A stretch of 36,047 nt of DNA from positions 1 to 36,047 of the forward strand of contig JACPZD010000004.1 of assembly GCA_016195665.1 (NCBI GenBank), given 5' to 3'. Positions 1-9,200 of the stretch are shown here, piece by piece. Numbering within the stretch: position 1 is the first letter of the stretch; each line of letters starts with the position of its first letter. Position numbers and translations under genes: made by a program. The notes beneath the pieces were generated by a model that made no database searches, was not told the DNA's origin, and worked only from the letters and a program-made list of their open reading frames with translations. The stretch is from Gammaproteobacteria bacterium. Lineage in GTDB: Bacteria > Pseudomonadota > Gammaproteobacteria > SURF-13.

Positions 1-60
1 CGCCAAGGCTTCCCGCAGGCGGGGCAACAGATAGCGCGGATACAGCGGATCGGTTCCCAT
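1..60 (-). CDS. N-terminus of an AAA ATPase-like protein (partial)
   Basis: Only the first 20 codons are in the window; the gene reads leftward and runs off the edge. The start is ATG at 60, with GGGA about 5 bases upstream. The peptide begins MGTDPLYPRYLLPRL and continues REALA. This resembles the start of AAA/DUF4143-type ATP-binding proteins, where a similar PRYL..RLREAL segment precedes the Walker A loop. The Walker A itself would lie outside the window, so the family is an inference from a short segment. Four 23-bp repeats lie directly upstream and may control it. Confidence 0.45.
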   Translation of the reverse strand, partial: MGTDPLYPRYLLPRLREALA

Positions 61-61
61 A

Positions 62-153
62 GCGTCCCATTGCAACCCTGACTATCGTCCAATTGGAAGT
101 CTTCAGACCGTCCAATTGGCAGCTTATCTACCGTCCGCTTGGGAAGCTTACGA
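62..153. repeat. Four tandem 23-bp repeats with a CCAATTGG core
   Basis: The units are 62-84, 85-107, 108-130 and 131-153, each starting CGTCC. Units 2 and 3 contain the 8-bp palindrome CCAATTGG; units 1 and 4 carry degenerate versions (CCCATTGC, CCGCTTGG). The array ends one base before the start codon of the leftward ATPase-like gene. Its position and the palindromic core suggest an operator or iteron-like array. It is not a CRISPR, because there are no unique spacers. Confidence 0.7.
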
Positions 154-337
154 CTCAACCTGTCCCTCATTCTCGTGTGCTCTAGAAAATGAAAGTGCCC
201 ATAAATATAAACGAGAACCTTTAGTACATTCTCATGCCATGGAATGATACCCAAGTCCAATTAGGCTCAAAGCTTTGCTCAATACCCCAATGAACACCAT
301 CTATTGCAATTATACCTCCGTTGGGCAACGGGTCACT
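154..337. other. Intergenic, no gene recognised
   Basis: This is AT-richer than the surrounding sequence. It lies between the 23-bp array and the stop of the leftward secreted-protein gene. I see no convincing ORF, terminator or repeat in it. Confidence 0.4.
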
Positions 338-1225
338 CTAGAGGTTATTACGGCTGGCCAAACCTAAGCACTCAAATGTAGATCTCAGATTCACGTTGTA
401 GGTAGCTTCAGCATACTTTGTCGGCGGTAACTGGGTGAGATTTGTTCCACATCGTCTGTTTAATTCATTGACGGTAATATGGAGGATGTCCGCACCGGGG
501 TACCAGAACGATTCTCTTATATTCCAGTTCCAGTGGTTGTTAATCTGCCCTCCAGGCAGACCACCATCGGGGTTTCTTTCAAGCAGATATAGTATCAGCA
601 TTCGAGGTTTACTGGCCCAATATGAGGTTGCCACAAAGAATGCGGAATTAGCATTGCTGGAATATGGTGATATGTCCCAGATCTTGGCGGTGAAGGTTAT
701 ATTTTGTGGAGACACCCAGTAGCGAAGATAGGCGGGAACATTACCACCGTTTCCACGATTTAGCTTAGCTCCGAAAGATAAAAATGGAGTTTTGTTGCAG
801 TTGGGAAATTGAACAGTATTAAGCACTAGGCTGGCACGCTTAAATGTATCCCCGGCATAGCTGTTCCCGATAGTAAATCCGAATACTCCATTGCCTGGAT
901 ATACAACAGGTTTGTTTTGACTAGGCGGCCCGCTGTTACATGAGTCCACGGAATAGGCCCGCTCATTATTCGCGGATACCACCCAAAAATTGTCTTGAGG
1001 TGGCGGGCTTGCTGAACTTGTAGAATTTGAATACGGAAACGAAGCAGGCGGTGAGTTACAAGGATTCTGATTGGAGTAGAAAGCGGCCCCTGCACCCCAT
1101 GCTGTTTTATCATCTATATTAGGATACAAGCATGTGCCAGTTGTAAGGGTGTTGTAAACTGTACCTTCATTAGTTGCGTTGTAATCCGTTCGCCACCGGC
1201 CATTGACAAGGCCTTCATCCCACAA
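338..1225 (-). CDS. Secreted protein of unknown function, probable frameshift near the 5' end
   Basis: The open frame encodes about 295 residues, rich in Asn, Ser, Pro, Gly and aromatic residues with several Cys, typical of an exported protein. I recognise no family. The open frame starts only at a poor TTG. Upstream, at 1278, is an ATG with a perfect AGGAGG (1284-1289) five bases away, encoding MKSKFILVVF, which looks like a signal-peptide start. That frame is offset from the long one and stops after about 55 codons. The long frame, read back to the same region, gives YLSCVSESLYAYG, which resembles the end of a signal peptide with a cleavage site. The simplest reading is a single-base indel in the signal peptide, from sequencing error or real inactivation. 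The intact gene would then be 338-1278. Confidence 0.6.
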   Translation of the reverse strand: MWDEGLVNGRWRTDYNATNEGTVYNTLTTGTCLYPNIDDKTAWGAGAAFYSNQNPCNSPPASFPYSNSTSSASPPPQDNFWVVSANNERAYSVDSCNSGPPSQNKPVVYPGNGVFGFTIGNSYAGDTFKRASLVLNTVQFPNCNKTPFLSFGAKLNRGNGGNVPAYLRYWVSPQNITFTAKIWDISPYSSNANSAFFVATSYWASKPRMLILYLLERNPDGGLPGGQINNHWNWNIRESFWYPGADILHITVNELNRRCGTNLTQLPPTKYAEATYNVNLRSTFECLGLASRNNL

Positions 1226-1283
1226 GCCATATGCGTATAAAGATTCTGAAACACAACTAAGATAAATTTGCTTTTCATAACAT

Positions 1284-1289
1284 CCTCCT
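1284..1289 (-). promoter_or_regulatory. Strong Shine-Dalgarno AGGAGG
   Basis: AGGAGG lies five bases before the ATG at 1278. It marks the likely original start of the secreted-protein gene, although the present long frame is out of register with it. Confidence 0.6.
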
Positions 1290-1450
1290 AATTTTAGGTT
1301 GGTGAATGAATCCTTATATCAGTACTGATTGGGATGTTTCTCCATGCTATACAGCAGTAGCTAGGACCCCCAAGCTCAATGTCAAGTGCAATACCTAGGA
1401 ATAGTAGTAGGAATAGCAAATAGTAGCAAATAGTAGGGTCAAGAATAGGC

Positions 1451-1563
1451 AAATAGTAGGGTCAGGCCTTACATTTGACATGCCTAGAGAAAAATAGTAG
1501 GGTCAGGCCTTACATTTGACATGCCCACTCCAATAGTAGGGTCAGGCCTTATTTGACATGCCC
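1451..1563. repeat. Three direct copies of a RAYT-associated repeat (3' side of the transposase)
   Basis: Copies lie at 1451-1484, 1492-1525 and 1532-1563, each built on AATAGTAGGGTCAGGCCTTA followed by ATTTGACATGCC; the third lacks two bases. Shorter AATAGTAG fragments lie from about 1400 to 1440. The GGTCAGGCCTTA core appears in inverse orientation (TAAGGCCTGACC) three times on the other side of the transposase gene, so the gene is bracketed by inverted copies, as expected for REP/RAYT systems. Confidence 0.75.
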
Positions 1564-1581
1564 ACTCCAATCTCAAACCAC

Positions 1582-2427
1582 TCAACCCCTTCCTTCTACC
1601 CGTTTTACCACCCTGCTCACTGTCGCGTAACTAACCCCAAAATGTTCACCTACCTGCTCAAGGGTATAGTGCCCACTAAAATAGGCCTGAGCCATGCTTT
1701 CATCGCGTTCCTTATAGCGTTCTGCAAAATAGGATAACGGCTTTACCGGGGATTGCTTTTGTTTCTTGGGAATATCCTTTAGAGATTGCTCTGGATTTAG
1801 TTTACTTTGCATGTCGTCAACAAATTCATCATCGCCCAAATATATCTGATTCTTCAATTTTTGCCAGGGTGAAGGCTGCCCTTTTCCTTGCTGAACAAAG
1901 TCGCGATAGTGTTGTTGTGCGACATTTTTAGTTTTCGCAAATCCACCCAGCACCCAATCCGTTGTTAGGCAAGCTGGACTTTCTTCATGACCAGCCGTTG
2001 CACGATAGCTGCTCCATGGCCAATCTCTGGCGCTCCGCACCATGCGCGCCCTGACCGGGTTCAAGGCCACATAACGCGCCAATTCAAGAAGGTAGGTGTC
2101 TTTTTGCACCAGGATGGCTTTGAAGCGGCCTTGAAATACGTGGCCTACGCGCTGATGCTGCCGATTGTAGTATTGGGTGTAGGTGCCATTGAGAAATTTC
2201 ATGCCCTTGGAGAGGGTAGGCGCATGGGTTTCGATCAGCAAGTGGTAGTGATTGTCCATCAGGCAATAGGCATGGCAATACCAGTCATACCGCTCTACCG
2301 TATTTTGTAGCAAAGATAAAAACTGCTGACGATCGCTGTCGTCAGCGTAAATATCAGCTTGAGCATTGCCGCGTGCGGTTACATGGTAAAGCGCACCTGC
2401 AAATTCAATCCGCAAAGGCCGCGCCAT
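1582..2427 (-). CDS. REP-associated tyrosine transposase (RAYT, IS200/IS605-like Y1 HUH enzyme)
   Basis: This 281-residue protein is a complete transposase. It begins MARPLRIEFAGALYHVTARG, the typical RAYT start. It has the HUH metal-binding motif in DNHYHLLIE (about residues 58-66) and a catalytic Tyr candidate in the YTQYYNRQ segment. The signatures VFQGRFKAI and LARYVALNPVRA follow. The C-terminus (YTLEQVGEHFGVSYATVSRV) is a helix-turn-helix-like segment, found in a subset of RAYTs. Family members nick single-stranded DNA at repeat hairpins and are thought to disperse REP sequences. The flanking inverted repeats and duplicated hairpins at 2431-2603 are the probable substrates. No disruption is visible, so it may be active. 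Confidence 0.9.
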   Translation of the reverse strand: MARPLRIEFAGALYHVTARGNAQADIYADDSDRQQFLSLLQNTVERYDWYCHAYCLMDNHYHLLIETHAPTLSKGMKFLNGTYTQYYNRQHQRVGHVFQGRFKAILVQKDTYLLELARYVALNPVRARMVRSARDWPWSSYRATAGHEESPACLTTDWVLGGFAKTKNVAQQHYRDFVQQGKGQPSPWQKLKNQIYLGDDEFVDDMQSKLNPEQSLKDIPKKQKQSPVKPLSYFAERYKERDESMAQAYFSGHYTLEQVGEHFGVSYATVSRVVKRVEGRG

Positions 2428-2430
2428 CTC

Positions 2431-2603
2431 TGCCTCCTGTCATATTACGTCCGGCACAGGATAAAACGTAATGACAGGGATGTCAATTGTAAGGCCTGAC
2501 CCCATGGTTGTGCATGGTTGTGCCTCCTGTCATATTACGTCCGGCACAGGATAAAACGTAATGACAGGGATGTCAATTGTAAGGCCTGACCCCATGGTTG
2601 TGC
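2431..2603. repeat. Tandem duplication of an 83-bp REP-like hairpin unit
   Basis: Two identical 83-bp copies (2431-2513 and 2521-2603) are offset by 90 bp, just upstream of the transposase start. Each holds an imperfect hairpin: arms 2436-2450 and 2466-2478 in the first copy, 2526-2540 and 2556-2568 in the second. Each is followed by TGTCAATTGTAAGGCCTGAC, the inverse of the repeat on the other side of the transposase. Confidence 0.8.
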
Positions 2604-2717
2604 TGTGTTTTTGGACCCTGTGTTTTTGTGAACTTATGCATTGTAAGGCCTGACCCCGTGGTTTTCGTGGTTTTGCGTGGTTTTGACCCTATGTTTCGCT
2701 ATGTTTCCTACGTTTCG
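2604..2717. repeat. Degenerate short repeats following the REP-like units
   Basis: A third TTGTAAGGCCTGACCCC core lies at 2641-2657. Around it are short stuttered repeats: CTGTGTTTTTG twice, GTGGTTTT three times, and TATGTTTCGC-like units near 2690-2718. No gene is seen. The stuttering suggests slippage or repeated repair at this site. Confidence 0.5.
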
Positions 2718-3215
2718 CTAGAAGTGAACATTAGCAATAGACCACTGTCCTTCCTCTAACACCAAAGCCAATATATATGTCATCGTTCCTCGATAACCTT
2801 CTTGCTCCCATCTTACTTGCAGGGATATTTCTATGCTGTCAGGTAAGAAGACATTTACATAATTAACTTTATAGCCCTGCCACACACGCTCAGCCTCTGA
2901 TAGTGGAATTGAATATTGTTCTGGTTTTTTTATATTGTAAACCCTACCGATAGTGTCTTTGTATTGCTTTGAGAGCATCGCATACCTTTCCTGATTCGTA
3001 GTCCCGCGAGCCCAATATGCATCTACTACTCGTAGCGCATTGATCATTTGTGGCTTTGTAATTTCCTTTTGGCATTGGTTCACATCGGCCATTCCTGACA
3101 CAAGTAATAATCGCGTAATTTCGTATTCATCAAACACACAAGAAGCCGAGGCGTGAGCGCTAAAAAAAATAGCTAGCACCGCGCATAAACTAGCCTTGGA
3201 AGTTGAGTGAGTCAT
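2718..3215 (-). CDS. Secreted small protein, candidate immunity protein for the Rhs peptidase
   Basis: The 165-residue product has a clear Sec signal peptide (residues 1 to about 25, hydrophobic core then SAHASA-SC), so it should act in the periplasm. I do not recognise a named family. The C-terminal segment (GTMTYILALVLEEGQWSIANVHF is its tail, given here in part as YILALVLEEGQWSIANV) resembles the last strands of NTF2-like folds. The ATG follows GGAG and begins 46 bases after the stop of the large Rhs gene on the same strand, so the two are very likely co-transcribed. Position next to the toxin domain, small size and export to the compartment holding peptidoglycan make it the best immunity candidate. 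This role is inferred, not shown. Confidence 0.7.
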   Translation of the reverse strand: MTHSTSKASLCAVLAIFFSAHASASCVFDEYEITRLLLVSGMADVNQCQKEITKPQMINALRVVDAYWARGTTNQERYAMLSKQYKDTIGRVYNIKKPEQYSIPLSEAERVWQGYKVNYVNVFLPDSIEISLQVRWEQEGYRGTMTYILALVLEEGQWSIANVHF

Positions 3216-3261
3216 TGAGCACAGCTCCTTTTATTTGCAGAGCGAAGAACTCGGAAGATTG

Positions 3262-6200
3262 TTAGGGAGGGATGGACCCATAGTTACCATTCCGATCATA
3301 TCCCCACTGCGCTGGATTTTGTGGCGTTCTTCCCGGCCGCATATCCACATGCACATGGGGACCTTCTCCATTTGGTCCACGGTATCCTTCTTCGTACCAA
3401 CCTATCCCGCTAAATAATCCGCTACTTAATGCTTGGTTTGCGGTTTGTAAATTCGACTGACCTGGCACATATATATCAGCTGCGTTACCCAGTACATGCT
3501 GACTCTGTGATCCAGCACCCAAATTGGAGCTAGCGGATCTGTTACCACCCGTGATAACTACATCGTAATCTTGTCCAATGTAATTGTTGAAGTTCTGCAG
3601 ACCTTGCTGGACTTGAGGTGAGATTGGGTAATTGTTGGGATTACGCACCTCTGCGACTTGTATTTGCTCGCCGGTAAAGGCACCTTCACTTGGTAGTGAC
3701 TGCGGCTGATGCGCCTCCGCATTCGTCGCCCACGAAACTCCCGCTGTAAAGAACGCCAAGCCCGGATCACCCCCCGTCAGGGCCGCGGCGCCCGCCCCGA
3801 TACCGCCCGCCACCACGGTGCGCAACACCGTGCCGCTCAGATCATTGCCGCCCAGGTTCGGGACTTGCGGCAGCAGCGCGGTGGGGGCGGCGCCGCTGAG
3901 GAAGCCGCTGAGGAAGCTGCCGCCTTGCGATGCACTGACCGCGCCATTGAGGACGCCGTGGGCGACTACGTTCTCCACTGAGCCGGGGGTCGGGAAGGTA
4001 CTGCCGATAGCGCCACTGATACCGCCGGTGATGGCTCCTATTAGCGCTCCTTTAGCCCCGCCAACGATGGCCCCCGCGACGGCGCCGGTGACAGCTCCAA
4101 TGCCCACGGTGCCCAAGGCGGCCGGGAGCAAGGGCGGCAATACCACCGCCACCACGATGGCGATGATCGGCTTGATAAACTTCTTGAGCTTTTTAAAGAG
4201 CTTCTTGAGGAAGTAGCCCGAGGGGTCAGTATAGCTTAACGGGTTGTTGTTGACATAGCTGTAGCGGTTGAGGCTTTGGCTGTTTCCAGGGTCTTGGATG
4301 TGGGGGTCGGCGCTGAGGAATCTCGCCAGCCGGGGGTCGTAGACCCGGCCGTTCATGTGGATGAGGCCGACGCTGTCGAGCATTTCGTGGCCGGTGTAGC
4401 CGTGCCGGGTGATCTGGCTGGTGAGTTGGCCCCAGGGGTCGCTCTGGCCGCTGGGGTTTCTGCGCTTGCCCCAGGGGTCGTAGCTCAAACGTTCGGTGAC
4501 CTTGCCGGCCTCATCGGTGAGGGTGTCTATCGAGCCCAGGGGGTCGGTGTGGAAGTAGTAGACCTTTTGGGTGGTGACGGCAGGGGTGGCCGCGGTGTCG
4601 GTCTTTTGGATGTGGACGGCGATCTGTTCCTTGCCGGCGGCGATGTAGTGTTTGTGCTCGGTGACGGTTCCCTTGGTGACCTTTTCGTAGTGGACGCCGA
4701 TATCCCAACGGGGGTTGAGGTAGATCGTGGTGCTGGCGGGGCCGTCTATGTAGGGACGGCTTACTTGTTTGACCCGGCTGTGCTCGGGGTCGTAGCTGAA
4801 GCTGACGCTGGCCTCTCTGTAGGTGATCTGGCGGGGGACGTTGAAGGAGGTGTAGCTGATGCTGCGCCCTCCTCCGCTGGTCTGGTTGCCGTTGGCGTCA
4901 TAGGTGTAGTCGGTGGCGATTTGGCCCAGGGTGGTGCGGGTGACGGCGTGGGGGCCGGCGATGTTGGTTCCCTGAGCGCCGTAGGTGTAATAACCGACGT
5001 CGGATTTGTAGGTGAGGTTGCCGATGCTGTCGTATTGGTAGGTGTTGGTGCCGACACCCGTGATGCTGGAGGAGGTTAACCGGTTGAGGCCGTCGTAGGT
5101 AAAGGTTTCGGTTAAATTCTGGTTGGCGTCTTTGCGCTCTAGGAGGTTGCCAATCGCGTCATAGCGGTAGTTGAGGTATTGGACGGCGCTGCCCGCCCCT
5201 ACCCCGGTGCTGATGGCGGTGACGCGGCCCAAGGTGTCATAGCTGTTGACGGTGCTGAGGCCGTTGCCGAGGGTTTGTTGGGTGAGTTTGCCTTCGGCGT
5301 CTTCTGCATTGGCCTGCCAGTAGAGGGCGTTGCTGGCGCTGTTGCGGACTTCGCTTAAGTAGCCGTAGGCGTTGTAGAGGTTCTTGACGGCGAAGCCGGT
5401 GGGATAGGTGGTGGCGGCGAGCCGGCCGAGGCTGTCGTAGGCGCTGTCCAAGGTGTAGGCGACGCCTTCGATGGTGGTGGCGACCCGGCTGGGGCGGCCG
5501 AGGCTGTCGTAGGTGTGCACCCGTTGATAGCCGTTGGGGCCGCTGACGCTGGCCAGTTTGCCGATGCCCTTGACGGCGCTGTCGTAGCTCCAGGCGCCGA
5601 TGCCTTCGGGTTCGGTGCGGTTGAGCAGGCGGCCGAGTTTGTCGTAGCCCATGATGACGACTTGGCCTTTGGCGTCGGTCTGGGTAGTGAGTTCGCCGAG
5701 TGTGTTGTAGGTGTAGGTCCAACTGCCCATGTCGGGATCGGTCATGGCGGTCTTGCGGCCGCGCAGGTCGTAGCTCATGACGATGGCATGACCCATGGGG
5801 CCGGTGGTGCGGGTGACGTTGCCAAAGGGGTCGTAGGCAAAGGTGTTGGAGCCGTTGAGGGCGTCCAGGCTCTGGATAAGCTGGCCCTGGCTGTTGGTGA
5901 TGCGCCTGGAGATCTGGTTCAGGGCGTTGGTAAGGGTGAGGGTGTAGCCCTGATAGGCGGTGCGGGTGACGCTACCGTCGGGGGCGGTCTCGGTCAATGG
6001 ACGGCCGAGGATGTCATAGGTGTAGCGGGTCCAGAGGATCGCGGCGCCCGCAAAATAGGGGCGCGAGGTTTGTTGGGTACGCCCTAAGGCATCAAATTGG
6101 GTGTCCCGGTAAACGGCACGGCCGTCGAAGCCCTGGCCTTGGCTGCGTATCTCGCGGCCCAGTTTGTCCACATAGGAAATGGCGGCAGGATTGCCGGTGC

Positions 6201-9200
6201 TCTGAGTAGTGACAAAATACGCCGCGAGCGCGGGACAGGTGGTGTTGCAGGCGCTGTAACTGGTCGTAGTCTGAGTGCCGTCGGCGCGGGTCTCTAATAT
6301 CCTGCGGCCGAAACCGTCGTACTGCCAGGCCGTGGTGAGACTATTCGGGCCGGTGAGCGAGGTCATCACGCCGAAGCGGCCATCGTAAGCGCGCGCCTCG
6401 GTGTGGCCTAAGGCATTGCTGGCGCTCAGCGCAAACCGGCCGTCGGCGCTGTAGCTCATGGTGCTGGTGCGGCTCACGATATTGGGGCCGCTCACTGTGG
6501 TGGATATCCGGTTGCCAAAGGCGTCGTAGCCGTAGTCGGTAGTGAGGCGCAAGGTTGCCGAGTCGGGTTCGATGACTTCACTGGTCAGCAAATTGCTGTT
6601 TGCTTGATAGGCAAACGCTGAGGTGCGCGTGGCCGTGGCGCCGCTAGGCAGCGTGCTGGTAATCTGGCTGCGCGTTACCCTGCCCAACAACCAGGCGGTT
6701 GGATTATCCGTGTAGGTATTGACCGAGGTCTTGACGAAGTTGCCCGCCGCCTCGCTCGTCGTGGTGGTGGACGTGGTGGGATTGCCGTAGCTGTCGTACT
6801 GGCTGTCGGTGGTGGTGGTGGCGAGTAACGCGCCCTGGCCCGCAGCAGCAAGGTCATGGCGCTGTTCAACCGTGCGCGAGGCAAACGGGTATTGCACGGT
6901 AGTCCCCGTAAGGGTTTGCGCCGACCAGGTGGTGTCCGTCCGGCTGAGGATGGTCGTCCCGCCGGCCAAGGTGCGCACACTGCTGTAAGGCAGACCTATG
7001 TAGGGATGATCTTGCTTGTAGTAAGTGGTGGTCCAGAGGCCGGCGGTGTCGTCTTTGCTGATGATGGAGCCGAAGTCCAGGAAACCACGGCCCTGCAGGT
7101 GGATTTTTGCCCCTTGGTAGTAATAGCTGGCCAGGTTGTCCGAGCCGACCCCGTTACTGACGGCGACCGAGGCGACGACATAGTACGCCCCCTGAAAATC
7201 TTGCACGGGATAAACCGCGGTGTTTTCCTTGCTGTAAACCAAGGGGTCGCTCAGGGGTTTGTGGGTGATAGCGGTGCGGGCGCCGAGGCCGTTGGTGACG
7301 CTCGAGAGCAGGTCGGGCATAGGGCCGGCATTGAAGATCGAGGTGATACGGATGCCCGGATTGAGGTACTTAACCCCCAAGAAATCCGCCTTGCCGTCAC
7401 CATTGATATCCGCCATCTTCCAGACCCAACTCCAATAGGAGTCAAGATCCATTACCAAGCCGAGCGTAACCGAGGCATAGCCCTTCCAGACGCCGTCGCC
7501 GTTCGATAGCCAACTGTCCATGCGGGTGTCTTCTTTCAACGAATTGGTGTAATCGGCGCGGATCAAATCGGCCTTGCCGTCGCCGTTGACGTCTTCTAAC
7601 TTGAAATTCCCCGGGAAGAAGGAATTCACCACATTGCTGGGGATCATTTGTGCGTTGTACTGCCAGTAGCCATTGCCTTGCGAAAGCAGGGTCTGGGTGA
7701 ACAGCGTGGTGGGGGTGTTCTGAGTCAGATAAACCAAATCGGTCTTGCCGTCGCCGTTGACATCACCCGGCTTCCACTTGGCAAAAAAGTCCGGGATGCT
7801 GTAGTAGTTGCCGTTATAGCTGCTGGCCCCGGTAGGGGTATAGGCCATGGCCCATGTGCCATCACCCTTAGAAAATAAAGTAAACACCCAATGGTATCGG
7901 GTAGCGTAAGTATAGTTCCCATCAAAAAACTGCCAAATCAGATCAATCTTGCCATCGCCGTTGATATCGGCCGCCTCCATATTGGAAATATCACTGATTA
8001 AACCGAGGCCGGTTGCCGGAGGTGTCATATAGTTCTGGAGCGTCCAGGTACCGTCGCCGTTCGATAACATCGTGTTGACGGTCATCTGATAAAGCTTGTA
8101 GACACCACTCACGGGCGTGACGCGGATCATGTCCATCTTGCCGTCGCCGTTTGCATCGCCGGCCTTCCAGTCAAGGTCATAATTATTGCCCACCCAGACC
8201 GCTTTGGGCTTGGGCGTCCATGTGCCATCGCTGTTGGCAATCAAGGTGTAGATTTCATTGTCCGGGGCGCCATAACCCACGTTCGTTGTCTTGACACACA
8301 CCACATCCGCCCTGCCATCGCCGTTCACGTCCATGGGCTTGCAGGTGTATAGGTTCGCCGTAAAGTCCGGATAGACGTCTTGCGTCTTGGGGGTCCACGT
8401 GCCGTCGCCATTAGAGATCAGGGTGTTTACCCGCAGACCCGGATTCAAATAGGCGGTGCTGACCAAATCCATCCGGCCGTCGCCGTTGACATCGGCGGGC
8501 TCCCAACCGGCGTTAGGCGAACCCGGCCAGGGATCGTTGGCGCGGGTGGTCCATTGGCCAGGCGGGCTGTCTAGCCAGCCGAAGCGGGTGGCGGGCAGAC
8601 ACACGCCGTCACCGGCGCATCCGGTGAGGCTGGTCAGGCGGCTGCGTCCTGTGGCCGCGCCCTGATCGTAGGCGAGCCGGTAGTCGCGCACCAGGGTCGC
8701 GCCCGCGTAGGTTTGGATGTTGGTCAGCCTTACCGTTTGTTGAGAGGGCCGCGAGCCGTTATCGTACATGGGCACGATATCAGGCCGCGTCGCATAGACA
8801 AAGCGCACCGACTGTTGCGGCGCTAAACCGGTAGTAGCGTTGCCGGTATAGGTAATCTGGGTGGGATAATACTGGCCATTGAGGCCGTCGTCGGTGTAGG
8901 TGGCGGTGAAGTAGTTACCGAGGCGATCGGATATTTTATTGAGCGCCCAGATCTGGGCGGCAACGGTCGTGCTCACGCTCCGCTCTATCCGCGCGTCATC
9001 GGTGACGCCGTATTCCAGGATCTGGCCGGATTTGGTCCAGGCCTTGAAGTACAGGGGAGCATCGCCTTGGTCGCCGTAGGAAATAACACGGGTGAAGCTC
9101 TCGCGCTCGGTGCGGTATTCCGTGCCATTCGCCCCATAGGCGCCGCTGATGGCGATGAGCCGCTGACCGTCTAAACAATAACGGGCATTGGCGTCGCCGC

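Noticed and set aside
62..153. CRISPR array
   Set aside because: The repeats are directly adjacent with no spacers, diverge from each other, and no cas genes are present.
338..1225. Immunity or cargo protein of the Rhs locus
   Set aside because: It is separated from the Rhs operon by the RAYT unit and shows no similarity to the immunity candidate.
4276..5079. Long plus-strand open frame opposite the Rhs gene (267 codons), and similar ones at 5515-6087 and 6856-7509
   Set aside because: They are antisense to the YD-repeat and VCBS coding sequence, with repetitive Gly/Val/Ala or Asp-rich composition caused by the repeats below them.
5237..5722. Arg/His-rich open frame on the Rhs strand
   Set aside because: It is an out-of-frame reading of the YD repeats; the composition is not protein-like.
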